NCBI RefSeq assembly: GCF_039830145.1
Contig: NZ_CP156082.1
Location: forward strand, 1,382,001-1,446,000
Reading direction: 5' to 3'
Origin: Croceibacterium sp. TMG7-5b_MA50
Lineage (GTDB): Bacteria > Pseudomonadota > Alphaproteobacteria > Sphingomonadales > Sphingomonadaceae
Length of the DNA stretch: 64,000 nt
The position numbers were made by a program, and so were the translations under genes. Below, in pieces: positions 46,140-56,580 of this stretch. How positions within the stretch are numbered: position 1 is the first letter of the stretch; every line of letters starts with the position of its first letter. Under the pieces are notes generated by a model. It saw only the letters and a program-made list of their open reading frames with translations, had not been told where the DNA came from and made no database searches.

Positions 46140-47373
46140 AGCGCAGCACCTCCACCGGATCGGTGCCAGCAGCGCGGTAGGCGGGGTAGAGCGTCGCGAG
46201 GAAGGACAGGCCCATGGCCATGACGCAGATCGCCAGCACCTCGAACGGATCGGTACGCGCGGGCAATTGCGTCAGGAACCGGATCTGCGGGTCCCACAGG
46301 TTCTGGCCGGTGATCGCCTCTATCCCGCGCACGATCGGCTGGCGCAGCAGCAGGATCAGGAAGCCGAGCGCCAGGCCCGCAAAGGTGCCGACCGCGCCGA
46401 TCACGCTGCCGGTGGTGACGAAGATCTTCAGCAGCGACTGGCGCGTGGCACCCATGGTGCGCAGGATGGCGATGTCGCGCGTCTTGGACCGGACCAGCAT
46501 GACTAGGCTGGACAGGATGTTGAAAGCGGCCACCAGCACGATGATCGACAGCGCGAAAAACATCGCCACGCGTTCCACCTGCAACGCTTCGAACAGGCTG
46601 GCATTGATGGTGCGCCAGTCGGTCACCACCGCGCGGCCGGCCAGTTCCCGGTTCAGCGGAGCGAGAATTTCCCCTACGCGATCGGCATCCTCCGTCGTCA
46701 CCTCGATCATGCCGATGGCATCGCCCGTCAGCAGCAGGGTCTGCGCCTGCGGGATCGGCATGACGACGAAGGCCTGGTCGTAATCGTAGACGCCGATCTC
46801 GAAGATGGCGGTGACGGTGTAGCCGACCTGGCGCGGCACGGTGCCGAACGGGGTGGAGCGCCCTTGCGGGTTGATGATGGTGATGGAATCGCCGACCCGC
46901 ACGCCCAGGTTCATGGCGAGGCGCGAGCCGATGGCGACATTGTCGGCGCCCGGCTGCAGCGTGGCGATGCTGCCCGCGACTACCTGGCCCTGCAGCGCGC
47001 CGATATCGGCCTGCGTGTTGCCGCGCACCAGTACCGCCTCCACCCGGCCGTTATAGGTCGCCAGCAGCGGCTGTTCGATGAGCGGGCTGGCATCGGTAAC
47101 GCCAGGGGTCGCCTGCACGTCGCGCAGCACGTTCTCCCAATCGTCCAGCCGGCCGCCATAGGCCTGGATGATGGCATGGCCGTTCAGGCCGACAATCTTG
47201 TCCAGCAATTCCGCGCGGAAGCCGTTCATCACGCTCATCACCACGACCAGCATGGCAACCGACAGCATGACCACGCCGATGGAGATGGACGCGACCAGCG
47301 CGATCACCGCCTCCCCGCGGCCAGGCAGCATGTAGCGCTTGGCAATGGTCCATTCGAAGGGGGAGAGGATCAA
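46132..47373 (-). CDS. LolC/LolE-family lipoprotein-releasing permease
   Basis: 413-residue inner membrane permease. One N-terminal helix is followed by a periplasmic domain from about 50 and then three C-terminal helices in the usual FtsX/LolE arrangement. The start [21 protein letters not shown] is typical of the family and begins at a TTG (47373). Only one permease gene is present beside lolD, so the transporter may be a homodimer, as in many alphaproteobacteria. Confidence 0.9.
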   Translation of the reverse strand: MILSPFEWTIAKRYMLPGRGEAVIALVASISIGVVMLSVAMLVVVMSVMNGFRAELLDKIVGLNGHAIIQAYGGRLDDWENVLRDVQATPGVTDASPLIEQPLLATYNGRVEAVLVRGNTQADIGALQGQVVAGSIATLQPGADNVAIGSRLAMNLGVRVGDSITIINPQGRSTPFGTVPRQVGYTVTAIFEIGVYDYDQAFVVMPIPQAQTLLLTGDAIGMIEVTTEDADRVGEILAPLNRELAGRAVVTDWRTINASLFEALQVERVAMFFALSIIVLVAAFNILSSLVMLVRSKTRDIAILRTMGATRQSLLKIFVTTGSVIGAVGTFAGLALGFLILLLRQPIVRGIEAITGQNLWDPQIRFLTQLPARTDPFEVLAICVMAMGLSFLATLYPAYRAAGTDPVEVLRYE

Positions 47374-47444
47374 GGAGCGGGTCTTTGCGGCAGGGGTGAA
47401 GGTTGCCGCGATCTAGCAGCTTTGTCGCGCAGCGGAAGGGTTGT

Positions 47445-49046
47445 TCAATCGGCGTGCGGTGCCGGCCGTTCCACCGGCAGGCTGTTGCCGAACACCACCG
47501 TGCGCGTGGGGAAGGCGATGCCGATGCCCGCCGCCTCGAACCGGTCGAGGATGGAGAACAGAATCTCCTCCTTGTGGATCAAGCTTTCGGCGAAGTCGCC
47601 CACCTCGATGTAGGAGAACACCTCGATATCGAGCGAGCTGGCGCCGAAGGCGTTCAGCCGCGCGCGGGGTCCTTCCGCGATCCTTGGATGCTCCTCCAGC
47701 ACCTGCCTGACGATATCGACCGCCTCGCGCACCTTGGCGGCGGGCAGGCTGTATTCGACGCCGATCACCGGGTTGAACAGGAAGCGGTCGCGCGTGGCGT
47801 AGTTCTCGATCTGCTGCGATGAGAGATCGCCATTGGGGATGGTGACGACGGTGCGATCGTTGGTGCGGATGCGGGTGGAGCGGATGCCGACATCCTCCAC
47901 CGTGCCGATCACGCTGCCGACCTTGACGAAGTCGCCGACCTGCGCGGGCTTGTCGACGATCACGGTCACGCTGCCGACGAGGTTCTCGACCGTCTTCTGC
48001 GCACCCAGCGCCAGCGCGATACCACCGATACCAAGGGCCGCGATGCCCGTCGTCACGTCGATGCCGAACGTGTCGAGCACGGCGATGAAGACAAAGGCGA
48101 GCAGCAGAATCTTCACCACCCGCCGCAGCAGGGAGACGATGCTGATCGCCTGCCGCCGTTCGTGCCGCTGCATCCGGGCGATCGACAGGTCGGAGACGGC
48201 GTTGACGACGCGGAGGCCGAACCAGACCAGCGCGATCAGCGCGACGACGCCGGTATAGCGCAGCAGCAATTGCCGGGCGACGATGGAGGCGGGCAGTTCC
48301 TCCGCCCAAACGTAGAAGATGGCGCCCGCGGCCAGCAGGCTGACCGGCGGCAGCGCGGCGTTGAGCGCGCGGTAGGCGGTGCTGGTCTGCGGCTCAGGAA
48401 TCATGCGCCGGGCGAGCGTCAGGATCGTGCGCGCGACCAGGTACAGCCCACCGAACAGCAGCAGCGCGGCCCCGATCAGCAGCGCCCAGTCGCCGACCGG
48501 CGCGCCCGCCAGCATGGTGTGCTCCTCCGGCGGGGGTGCCTCCGCAACCTCTTCCGCCGCTTCGGTGGTGGCGAGCCGAGCCACGGTATCCTCACCGATG
48601 CGCCACAGTTCCGGCCCGCCTTCCTGCGCCGGGCCACGGACCATCAGGATGGGCACTTCCTCTCCGCCCAGCGGCAGGGCGCCGACCTGCTCCTGCTCCA
48701 GCGGCAGGGCATCGTCGGTACGGCCGGCGGCATCGTTGCTGAGCGTGCCGAAGGGCACCAGCGTGCCGCCGCTGTCGAGCAGGGTCCGCAGCCGCTGCGC
48801 CAGGGTCGCCGCGCGGGCCTGCTGCGCCGGCGTATCCAGCGGGACATCCAGATATTGCGCCGCCCGGTTGTAATCGCCCTGCCCCAGCGCGGCGAGCAGC
48901 GCGGTGACGCTGGCGCGAGGGGTCAGCCGGTCATACGGATCGACGATCTGCGCCACCGCCGCCTCGGCCTCCGTCGCCTCCTCCTGCGCCATGGCCTGCA
49001 CCGGCAGGAGGATCAGCAGAAGCGACAGCAGGAAGCGCAAGGGCAA
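47445..49046 (-). CDS. MscS-family mechanosensitive ion channel with periplasmic N-terminal domain
   Basis: 533-residue membrane protein. A signal peptide (to about QAMA/QE) is followed by an extended periplasmic domain of about 170 residues, then membrane helices and the MscS pore region GIDVTTGIAALGIGGIALALG. A cytoplasmic beta domain (VGDFVKVGSVIGTVEDVGIRS, IPNGDL) completes it. The start is uncertain: TTG at 49046 has GGAG upstream and begins the signal peptide; a GTG at 49163 overlapping the recG stop gives a poor N-terminus. Role: osmotic downshock protection. Confidence 0.85.
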   Translation of the reverse strand: MPLRFLLSLLLILLPVQAMAQEEATEAEAAVAQIVDPYDRLTPRASVTALLAALGQGDYNRAAQYLDVPLDTPAQQARAATLAQRLRTLLDSGGTLVPFGTLSNDAAGRTDDALPLEQEQVGALPLGGEEVPILMVRGPAQEGGPELWRIGEDTVARLATTEAAEEVAEAPPPEEHTMLAGAPVGDWALLIGAALLLFGGLYLVARTILTLARRMIPEPQTSTAYRALNAALPPVSLLAAGAIFYVWAEELPASIVARQLLLRYTGVVALIALVWFGLRVVNAVSDLSIARMQRHERRQAISIVSLLRRVVKILLLAFVFIAVLDTFGIDVTTGIAALGIGGIALALGAQKTVENLVGSVTVIVDKPAQVGDFVKVGSVIGTVEDVGIRSTRIRTNDRTVVTIPNGDLSSQQIENYATRDRFLFNPVIGVEYSLPAAKVREAVDIVRQVLEEHPRIAEGPRARLNAFGASSLDIEVFSYIEVGDFAESLIHKEEILFSILDRFEAAGIGIAFPTRTVVFGNSLPVERPAPHAD

Positions 49047-49159
49047 GGACAGTTCTCCGGGATCGTCACGGGCGGTTGTGGTTACGGGCGCGCCCTCGGC
49101 GCTTTGCCGACAGGGGTCAACCGCCCCACCGCCCGGACCGTTCCGCAGGTGCGGCAAAC

Positions 49160-51223
49160 TCACCCGCCGCGCAGCAATTGCACGCCCCAGTCGCGTTCCA
49201 GCAGGTAGAGCAGGATGCGCGCCGCCTCGCCGCGCGGCCCCGTCAGCCCGCCGTCGCGTTCCAGCAGCAGGCGGGCGTCGTCCTGCGCCATCTGCCCCAT
49301 GCGGCTGGTCTGTTCCAGATTGGCGATGCGGAACGCCTCCTCCCCCGATTGCCGCGTGCCCAGGATCTCCCCGCCGCCACGCAACTTCAGGTCCTCCTCC
49401 GCCAGCCGGAATCCGTCCTGCGTCTCGCGCATCAGGGCCAGACGCTGGCGGCCGACCTCCGACAGGGCCTCCCCACGCAGCAGCAGGCAGGTGCTCTTGC
49501 CGGTGCCCCGCCCCACCCGGCCGCGCAGCTGGTGCAGCTGCGCCAGGCCGAAGCGTTCGGCCTGTTCGATCACCATCAGCGTGGCGTTGGGCACGTCCAC
49601 GCCGACCTCGATCACGGTGGTGGCGACCAGCAGCTTCGCCTCGCCCCGGCTGAACCGCTCCATCGCGGCGTCCTTCTCTTCCGGCCGTAGCTGCCCGTGG
49701 ACCAGCGCAACCTCGTCGCCGAAGCGGGCCTTCAGCGAAACGAAGCGCGCCTCGGCCGCGGCGAGGTCGTCCTGTTCGTTCTCGTCGCGCACCATCGGGC
49801 AGACCCAGTATGCCTGGTGCCCGCCTTCAATGTGCCGGGCCAGCCCGTCCACCACGTCGGCCAGCCGGTCCAGCGCGACCACGCGGGTGTCGATCGGCTG
49901 GCGGCCGGGGGGCAGCTCGTCCAACCGGCTGACATCCATCTCGCCATATTGCGCCAGCACCAGCGTGCGCGGGATCGGCGTGGCGGTCATCGCCAGCACA
50001 TGCGGGGTGCGCCGGTTCTTCTGGGTCAGCAGCAGCCGCTGTCCCACGCCGAAGCGGTGCTGTTCGTCGATCACCACCAGCCCCAGATTGCGGTAGTTCA
50101 CCGTGTCCTGGAAGATGGCGTGCGTGCCGACGACGATGTCGATGCTGCCATCAAGCAGACCCATCAGGATACTTTCGCGCGCGCGGCCCTTGTCCCGCCC
50201 CGTCAGCAGCGCGACCTGCACGCCGGTTGGCGCGGCCATGCGGCGCAGCGTTTCGAAATGCTGGCGGGCGAGGATCTCCGTTGGCGCGAGCATCGCGGCC
50301 TGCGCGCCGCATTCGACTGCGCCCAGCATGGCCAGCAGCGCCACCGCCGTCTTACCCGCGCCCACATCGCCCTGCAGCAGGCGCAGCATCGGCGATTCCT
50401 GCGCCATGTCGCCGGCGATCTCCTGCACGCTGCGTTGCTGCGCCCCGGTCAGCGGGAATGGCAATTGCAGCTTCGCCGTCAGCCGACCGTCGCCCGCCAG
50501 CCTCTGCCCCTTGCGCCGGCGGTTGTCCGCGCGGACCAGCAGCAGCGCCAGCGCATTGGCCAGCAACTCGTCATAGGCGAGGCGATCGCGCGCGCCGGCA
50601 TCCTCGCCCCGATGCGCCGCCACCAGTGCATCGCGCCAGGCGGGCCAGCCGGCGCGGGCCAGCACGCCGGGTTCGATCCATTCGGGCAACTCCGGCGCAC
50701 GGGCCATCGCCTGATCGGCGAAGCTGGCGATGCGCGGCTGGGTCAGCCCCTCCGCCAGCCGGTAGATCGCCTCCACCTGCTTCGCAGTGGCGGCGTCGCT
50801 GCTTTCCGCGACATGATCGGGATGCACGATCTGCAGCATCTGACCATACTGGTCGAGCCGCCCGGCGACCCACCGGCGCTCCCCCACTGGCAGCGCCTTG
50901 CGCGCACTGAACGCGGCCTTGCCGAACCAGGTCAGCGCGATGACGTTGCCGGCCGCATCGCTGGCGAGGATGCGGAACGGCGCGCGCGGGCTCGGGCTGC
51001 CGCGATGTTCCGTCACCGTCAGCGCCACCACGATCTGCTCGCCCACATTGGCGGCGTCGAGGTCCGGCACCGCCCGCCGGCTGACGAAGCGTTCGGGCAG
51101 GTGGTAGGCGACGTCGCGCACGCGGGCGAGGCCCAGCCGTTCGAGCGGCTTCTTCAGCTTGGGGCCGACGCCGTCCAGCCCGTCGATCTCGGCGAAGAGG
51201 GGATTGAGGAGATCGGGCCGCAT
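49160..51223 (-). CDS. recG: ATP-dependent DNA helicase RecG
   Basis: 687-residue fork-remodelling helicase. An N-terminal wedge/OB domain is followed by Walker A GDVGAGKTAVALLA, DEQHRFGVGQR (DExH box) and C-terminal helicase motifs ATTVIEVGVDVPNA and QLRGRVGRG. The ATG at 51223 gives the family start (MRPDLLNPLFAEI). It is divergent from sdhE with 80 bp between. Confidence 0.95.
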   Translation of the reverse strand: MRPDLLNPLFAEIDGLDGVGPKLKKPLERLGLARVRDVAYHLPERFVSRRAVPDLDAANVGEQIVVALTVTEHRGSPSPRAPFRILASDAAGNVIALTWFGKAAFSARKALPVGERRWVAGRLDQYGQMLQIVHPDHVAESSDAATAKQVEAIYRLAEGLTQPRIASFADQAMARAPELPEWIEPGVLARAGWPAWRDALVAAHRGEDAGARDRLAYDELLANALALLLVRADNRRRKGQRLAGDGRLTAKLQLPFPLTGAQQRSVQEIAGDMAQESPMLRLLQGDVGAGKTAVALLAMLGAVECGAQAAMLAPTEILARQHFETLRRMAAPTGVQVALLTGRDKGRARESILMGLLDGSIDIVVGTHAIFQDTVNYRNLGLVVIDEQHRFGVGQRLLLTQKNRRTPHVLAMTATPIPRTLVLAQYGEMDVSRLDELPPGRQPIDTRVVALDRLADVVDGLARHIEGGHQAYWVCPMVRDENEQDDLAAAEARFVSLKARFGDEVALVHGQLRPEEKDAAMERFSRGEAKLLVATTVIEVGVDVPNATLMVIEQAERFGLAQLHQLRGRVGRGTGKSTCLLLRGEALSEVGRQRLALMRETQDGFRLAEEDLKLRGGGEILGTRQSGEEAFRIANLEQTSRMGQMAQDDARLLLERDGGLTGPRGEAARILLYLLERDWGVQLLRGG

Positions 51224-51303
51224 CGTCCGCCGGCCTTCGCCTGCCATAGCCGCGTGGGCAAGGGGTTGGATCAATCAATCACGCTCTGCTAGGCGCCGCA
51301 TCC

Positions 51304-51570
51304 ATGGACGACACCCTCAAGCCCCGGCTCGCGCGCGCGAAGTTCCGGGCATGGCATCGCGGCACGCGCGAGGCGGATTACATGATCGGCGGCTTCTTCG
51401 ATCGCTACCATTCCGAGTGGGACGAGGCCGCGCTCGCCTGGTTCGAGGCGCTGCTGGAGGAAGAGGACGTCGACATCATGGGCTGGGCGCTCGGCAGCCT
51501 GGCCGTGCCGCCGGAATATGCCGGCGAGCAGATGATCGCGTTCCGCCGCCTCGATTTCGTCCGCATCTGA
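51304..51570 (+). CDS. sdhE: Succinate dehydrogenase assembly factor (FAD insertion)
   Basis: 88-residue cytoplasmic protein that promotes flavinylation of SdhA. The RGxxE motif is in WHRGTREADYMIGGF, followed by the acidic FEALLEEEDVDIMGW helix typical of SdhE/YgfY. Located between recG and mfd, an arrangement I recall from other alphaproteobacteria. Confidence 0.92.
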   Translation: MDDTLKPRLARAKFRAWHRGTREADYMIGGFFDRYHSEWDEAALAWFEALLEEEDVDIMGWALGSLAVPPEYAGEQMIAFRRLDFVRI

Positions 51571-51610
51571 AGGAACCATCGCGCCACGCGGCGCACTTTG
51601 CATCCGTCCC

Positions 51611-54600
51611 ATGGCTGATCTTTCCCGCATCCTCTCGGCCACGCGGCCGCTCACCCTTGCCTCCCTGCCACGCGGCGCCCAGCCATTGGTGCTGGCCGAC
51701 CTTGCCCGCACCGCCAAGGCGAAGGGCGGCCGCGCCGTGTTCATCGCGCCCGACGATCAGGCGATGCGCGCGATCAGCGATGCGGTCCACTGGTTCGCGC
51801 CCGAATTGCAGGTGATCGAGCTGCCGGCATGGGACTGCCTGCCCTACGACCGCGCCAGCCCGGCGCTGTCGGTCAGCAGCCGGCGCCTGTCCGCCCTGCA
51901 TCAGTTGCAGCAGCCGATGGGCGATGGGCAATTACTCATCACCACGGTCAACGCGGCCTTGCAGCGGGTGCTGACCCCGTTCCGCATCCGGGAGGCGGTT
52001 CGCGAGCTGAAGCCGGGCACCCGCATCGGCCACGAAAGCCTGACGCACCTGCTGCGCAGGCAAGGCTACAGCCGCGTGGACACGGTGGTCGACACCGGCG
52101 AGTTCGCCGTGCGCGGGTCCATCTTCGACATCTTCCCTAGCGGGCTGGAGGAAGGCCTGAGGCTCGACTTCTTCGATGACGAGCTGGAATCGCTACGCCT
52201 GTTCGATCCGGGTACGCAGCGCACCACCGCCACCGTCGCCGGCCACCTGCTGCTGCCCGCCAGCGAGGCGCTGCTCGACGACGACACGATCAAGCGGTTC
52301 CGCACGCGGTATCGCGAGCTGTTCGACGCGCATGCCACGCAGGACCCGTTGTACCAGGCGGTCAGCGACGGTCGCCGGCTGGCAGGCATGGAACACTGGC
52401 TGCCCCTGTTCGAGGAGCGGCTGTCCACCGTCTTCGACCATCTGGGCGAGCATGACCTGATCGCGGTGGAAAGCACCGCGCTGACCGCGGGGGAGGAGCG
52501 GCTGGGCGACATCGCCGACTACCACCGCCAGCGTACCGAAGGCGCCGGGCCGAAGGCGGGCACGTACCGGCCGCTGCCGGAAGACGCGTTGTACCTCACC
52601 CGCGATGAATGGGCCCGCGCGTTGGAAGGTTGGCCGGTCCACCGCGTGTCGATCTTCGCGGAGCCGGAGAGCGACAAGGTGGTCGATTTCGGCTTCCGCT
52701 CCGCCCGCGACTTCACGCCCGAACGCAGCGCCGGCAGCAATGTCTATGTCGCCGCCGCCGAGCACCTGAAGGCCGTGGGCAAGAGCGGGCGCCGGCCGTT
52801 GCTGGCGGCCTATTCGCAAGGGTCGCTGAGCCGCATCACCTCCATCATCGAGGAAGCCGGCACCAAGACCAAGGTCGCCAAGAGCTGGCAGGACGCGCTG
52901 GGCCTGTCGGCCAAGGGCGTGCCGGTGGCGATGGTCCTCCCGCTGGACACCGGCTTCGCCAATGACGAGCTGGAGCTGTTCACCGAGCAGGACCTGCTGG
53001 GCGACCGGCTGGTCCGCCGCCGCAAGAAGCGCAAGGATTCCGACGCCTTCCTGGCGGAGCTGTCGGCGCTCAATCGTGGCGACCTGGTGGTCCACCTCGA
53101 CCATGGCATCGGCAAGTATGTCGGGCTGGAGCCGATCAGTGTCGGCCAGAGCCAGCACGATTGCGTCCGGCTGGAATATGCCGGCGGCGACAAGCTGTTC
53201 ATCCCGGTCGAGAACCTGGAGGTCCTGACCCGCTACGGCAGCAGTGAGGAGGCGGTGCCATTGGACCGCCTGGGCGGCGAAGCATGGCAGAAGCGCCGCG
53301 CGAAGCTCAAGGAGCGCATCCAGGCGATCGCGGGCGAGCTGATGCGCACGGCTGCCGCCCGTGCCCTGCGCCGCGCCCCCGTGCTGGAGCCGGAGGAGGC
53401 GAGCTTCCGCCCCTTCGTCGACCGGTTCCCATGGCAGGAGACCGACGACCAGGAACGCGCGATCGAGGATGTGCTGGGCGATCTGGCCGATGGCAAGCCG
53501 ATGGACCGCCTCGTCTGCGGCGATGTCGGCTTCGGCAAAACGGAGGTGGCCCTGCGCGCCGCCTTCGTAGCCGCCATGCAGGGCCAGCAGGTGGTGATGG
53601 TCGCCCCCACCACTCTGCTCGCGCGCCAGCATTACAAGAGCTTCTCCGAACGGTTCGCCGGCTTCCCGTTGAAGGTCGGGCGGCTGAGCCGGCTGGTGAC
53701 GGCCAAGGAGCAGAAGGAGACGCGCGACGGCCTGGCCGATGGCACGATGGACATCGTCGTCGGCACCCACGCGATCCTGTCCAAGACCACCAAGTTCAAG
53801 CGCCTGGGTCTCGTCATCGTGGACGAGGAGCAGCGCTTCGGCGTCACCCACAAGGAGAAGCTGAAGCAGCTGCGCACCGACGTCCATATCCTGACGCTGA
53901 CCGCCACGCCCATTCCGCGCACGCTGCAGATGGCGATGAGCGGCCTGCGCGAACTCTCCACCATCCAGACGCCCCCGGTGGATCGCCTCGCCGTGCGCAC
54001 CTACGTCATGGAATGGGACGACATGGTGATGCGCGAGGCGCTGATGCGGGAGCATCATCGCGGCGGGCAGAGCTTCATCGTCGTGCCCCGCATCGCCGAC
54101 ATGGAGCCGCTGGAGGCCTGGCTGCGCGAATATGCGCCGGAGATAAAGTTCGTCTCCGCCCACGGCCAGATGGCGCCGACCGAGGTGGAGGAGCGGATGA
54201 GCGCCTTCTACGAGGGCAAGTACCAGGTGCTGCTGTCCACCACGATCGTCGAAAGCGGCATCGACATTCCATCCGCCAACACCATCATCATCCACCGCGC
54301 CGACCGCTTCGGCCTGGCGCAGCTCTATCAGCTGCGCGGACGCGTGGGGCGAGCCAAGCTGCGCGCCTATGCCTATCTCACCTACGCCAAGGACATGGCC
54401 CTGTCCGAAGTGGCGGAGAAGCGGCTGAAGGTGCTGGGCGACCTCGACTCGCTTGGCGCCGGCTTCCAGCTCGCCAGTCACGACCTCGACATCCGCGGCG
54501 CCGGCAACCTCTTGGGCGACGAGCAGTCCGGCCATATCAAGGAGGTCGGGTTCGAACTGTACCAGTCCATGCTGGAGGATGCGATCCTCTCCGCCAAGGC

Positions 54601-55111
54601 GGGCGTTGCCGGCATCGGCCGCAGCGAGACCGACGGCCTCAGCCCGCAGATCACCGTCGATGCGCCGATCATGATCCCGGAGGACTACGTCCCCGACCTC
54701 GCCGTCCGCATGGCGCTGTACCGCCGGCTGAACGATGCCAAGGACGGCCGCGAGATCGAGGCAATGGCGGCCGAGATGATCGACCGCTTCGGGCCATTGC
54801 CGCCTGCCACCGCCAACCTGGTCAAGCTGATCGAGATCAAGCACCAGGCCATCGCCGCGCATATCAGCAAGATCGACGTCGGCGCGCGCGGCACGCTGGT
54901 GGCGTTCCACAATGACAGCTTCCCTGACCCGATGGGCCTGATCGCGTATGTCGAGCGGCTGAAGGGCACGGCAAAGCTGCGGCCGGACAACAAGCTGGTC
55001 ATCAACCGCGCCTGGGGCGACCCGGTGAGCCGGCTGAACGGCCTGTACCAGCTGACGCGGGGGTTGAGCGCGATTGTGCGCAAGGCCGAGAAGGAGGCGG
55101 TGGGGGTCTAG
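51611..55111 (+). CDS. mfd: Transcription-repair coupling factor
   Basis: 1166-residue ATPase that removes stalled RNA polymerase and recruits UvrA. UvrB-like N-terminal domains are followed by the polymerase-interacting domain (DLVVHLDHGIGKYVGLE). The translocase has Walker A GDVGFGKTEVAL and DEEQRFGVTHKEK, then the RecG-like motif QLRGRVGRAKLRAYAYL and a C-terminal TRCF domain. Full length. It lies 40 bp after sdhE and is probably cotranscribed. Confidence 0.96.
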   Translation: MADLSRILSATRPLTLASLPRGAQPLVLADLARTAKAKGGRAVFIAPDDQAMRAISDAVHWFAPELQVIELPAWDCLPYDRASPALSVSSRRLSALHQLQQPMGDGQLLITTVNAALQRVLTPFRIREAVRELKPGTRIGHESLTHLLRRQGYSRVDTVVDTGEFAVRGSIFDIFPSGLEEGLRLDFFDDELESLRLFDPGTQRTTATVAGHLLLPASEALLDDDTIKRFRTRYRELFDAHATQDPLYQAVSDGRRLAGMEHWLPLFEERLSTVFDHLGEHDLIAVESTALTAGEERLGDIADYHRQRTEGAGPKAGTYRPLPEDALYLTRDEWARALEGWPVHRVSIFAEPESDKVVDFGFRSARDFTPERSAGSNVYVAAAEHLKAVGKSGRRPLLAAYSQGSLSRITSIIEEAGTKTKVAKSWQDALGLSAKGVPVAMVLPLDTGFANDELELFTEQDLLGDRLVRRRKKRKDSDAFLAELSALNRGDLVVHLDHGIGKYVGLEPISVGQSQHDCVRLEYAGGDKLFIPVENLEVLTRYGSSEEAVPLDRLGGEAWQKRRAKLKERIQAIAGELMRTAAARALRRAPVLEPEEASFRPFVDRFPWQETDDQERAIEDVLGDLADGKPMDRLVCGDVGFGKTEVALRAAFVAAMQGQQVVMVAPTTLLARQHYKSFSERFAGFPLKVGRLSRLVTAKEQKETRDGLADGTMDIVVGTHAILSKTTKFKRLGLVIVDEEQRFGVTHKEKLKQLRTDVHILTLTATPIPRTLQMAMSGLRELSTIQTPPVDRLAVRTYVMEWDDMVMREALMREHHRGGQSFIVVPRIADMEPLEAWLREYAPEIKFVSAHGQMAPTEVEERMSAFYEGKYQVLLSTTIVESGIDIPSANTIIIHRADRFGLAQLYQLRGRVGRAKLRAYAYLTYAKDMALSEVAEKRLKVLGDLDSLGAGFQLASHDLDIRGAGNLLGDEQSGHIKEVGFELYQSMLEDAILSAKAGVAGIGRSETDGLSPQITVDAPIMIPEDYVPDLAVRMALYRRLNDAKDGREIEAMAAEMIDRFGPLPPATANLVKLIEIKHQAIAAHISKIDVGARGTLVAFHNDSFPDPMGLIAYVERLKGTAKLRPDNKLVINRAWGDPVSRLNGLYQLTRGLSAIVRKAEKEAVGV

Positions 55112-55242
55112 GGGTGGCGGTATGTTCCTGACGGTACTGCTCTTGCAAACAGCGACCACTCTGCGCCCAACTATCTGCCTCCAGGCCCGTCTATCCGCCG
55201 GCTTGGCCTAACGCTCGCCCCGGCGACGCGCTGCGGCCGCGA

Positions 55243-56154
55243 TCAGATTTGCGCCAGGCGTCCCGCGGCGAAATCTCGCGCGAGCGCGACAAAAGCTTGG
55301 AAGGCCGCTGATGCATTGCGCCGATTGGAATAATAGAGGCACAGCGGCGCGAGTGGTGGCGTCCAATCTTCGAGAATGCGGACGAGCCGTCTCGCTGCAA
55401 GATCCTCTCGCACATCGGACTCCATGAAATAGCCGATGCCGGTGCCGCTTATCACCGCAATCCTGGCAAGTGACGCTTCGTCAAGGGTGATCGGGCCCTC
55501 GACGTCGAGCTGCAGTTCTTCGCCGCCCTTCTCGAAACGCCATCGGAACAGGGCGCCATCAGGCAGCCGCACGCGAATGCAGGGATAGCCAAGCAGCTCC
55601 TGCGGTACCTGAGGGACAGTACTGTGTCCGAAGAAAGTGGGGGCAACCACCACCGCCATGCGTCGCTTCTGGCCAAGTGGTACGGCGATCGCATCGCTGG
55701 GCACCAAATCCGCGCTGCGCACCCCCAGATCGAAGCCTGCCGCCACGACGTCAACCAGCCGGCCTTCAGTGACAAGATCGATATGGACCCGCGGATAGCG
55801 CTGGAGATAGGCAAGAACCAGCGGCGCCATGATCTCGCGCGCTGCGGTCGCAAAGGCGTTGATGCGCAAGGTTCCGGACGGCGTCTCCTGCTGGGAGCGC
55901 GCGGTGTTCATCGCTTTCTGGATGTCGTCGAGCGCTGGCTTGATCTGTGCGACGAATATCCGTCCGGCATGAGTGAGGGAGACACTGCGCGTCGTTCGAT
56001 TTAACAACCGCACCGCAAGCTCCCGCTCGAGCTTGCTTACTGCGTTGCTGATGGCCGTCGCCGACATGCCGAGATCTAGCGCCGCCGCCCGGAACGAGCC
56101 GCACCGGACGATCGCGAGCACTGCCTCAAGCTCGATCAGGGAAGCACCTGCCAT
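55243..56154 (-). CDS. LysR-family transcriptional regulator
   Basis: 303-residue regulator. The N-terminal helix-turn-helix ([20 protein letters not shown]) is followed by a dimerisation helix and a two-lobed effector domain resembling the CrgA-like group ([20 protein letters not shown]). Divergent from the NTF2-like and SDR genes, which it probably controls. Effector unknown. The 131-bp gap to mfd (55112-55242) shows no recognisable feature. Confidence 0.9.
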   Translation of the reverse strand: MAGASLIELEAVLAIVRCGSFRAAALDLGMSATAISNAVSKLERELAVRLLNRTTRSVSLTHAGRIFVAQIKPALDDIQKAMNTARSQQETPSGTLRINAFATAAREIMAPLVLAYLQRYPRVHIDLVTEGRLVDVVAAGFDLGVRSADLVPSDAIAVPLGQKRRMAVVVAPTFFGHSTVPQVPQELLGYPCIRVRLPDGALFRWRFEKGGEELQLDVEGPITLDEASLARIAVISGTGIGYFMESDVREDLAARRLVRILEDWTPPLAPLCLYYSNRRNASAAFQAFVALARDFAAGRLAQI

Positions 56155-56193
56155 TATCCCGATATCCGTGACACCTCATGCCCGTTTGTCCTG

Positions 56194-56208
56194 ATTATCA
56201 GCTAGAAT
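56194..56208. promoter_or_regulatory. Candidate LysR-type binding site
   Basis: ATTATCAGCTAGAAT has ATT/AAT ends and contains the T-N11-A pattern of LysR operators. It sits in the 96-bp region between the divergent regulator and its presumed targets, which is AT-rich compared with the rest of the window. Confidence 0.4.
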
Positions 56209-56250
56209 GTCTATCTCTAAAAAGGGTTCGTCACCCGTGAGGAGATGAAC

Positions 56251-56580
56251 ATGGTAGACCTTCCCAAGCCGATTGCCGCCTATGTCGAGGCTAACGCCCG
56301 CCTCGATATCGACGGCATGTTGAAGCCTCTTCTTCCCGACGCAGTCTTCATCGACAACGGCAAGCACTTCGCTGGTCATGCGGCTATCCGCCGGCTGTTC
56401 GAAGAGGAAGTTGTTCCTGTGAAGGCGATCTTCACGCCCGACATGGTTCGGGAAGAGAGCAGCAATGTCGTGGTCGTCGAAGGTCCCGCGCACGGCGACT
56501 TTCCGGGCAGTCCGCTCCGCTTCACCTATTCCTTCAAGCTGGCGAACGGCGCCATCACGATGCTGGAGATCACGGTATGA
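56251..56580 (+). CDS. NTF2-like (SnoaL-type) small protein
   Basis: 109-residue single-domain alpha+beta-barrel protein with the pattern AYVEANARLDIDGMLKPLLPDAVFIDNGKHF broken into the usual helices and strands (ARLDID, DAVFIDNG, RFTYSFKLANG). Such proteins are small enzymes or ligand binders. The ATG at 56251 has GGAG at proper spacing; an ATG at 56245 is the alternative. Its stop overlaps the next start as ATGA. Confidence 0.82.
   Translation: MVDLPKPIAAYVEANARLDIDGMLKPLLPDAVFIDNGKHFAGHAAIRRLFEEEVVPVKAIFTPDMVREESSNVVVVEGPAHGDFPGSPLRFTYSFKLANGAITMLEITV

Noticed and set aside
51572-51600. GGAAC before mfd as a further EcfG promoter
   Set aside because: No GTT at 16 or 17 bases; the gene follows sdhE by 40 bp and is likely in its operon.
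52193-55159. A 988-codon open frame antisense to mfd
   Set aside because: High GC removes stops from the opposite strand. The translation is rich in Arg, His, Ala, Gln and Leu without domain pattern, while mfd on the other strand is complete.
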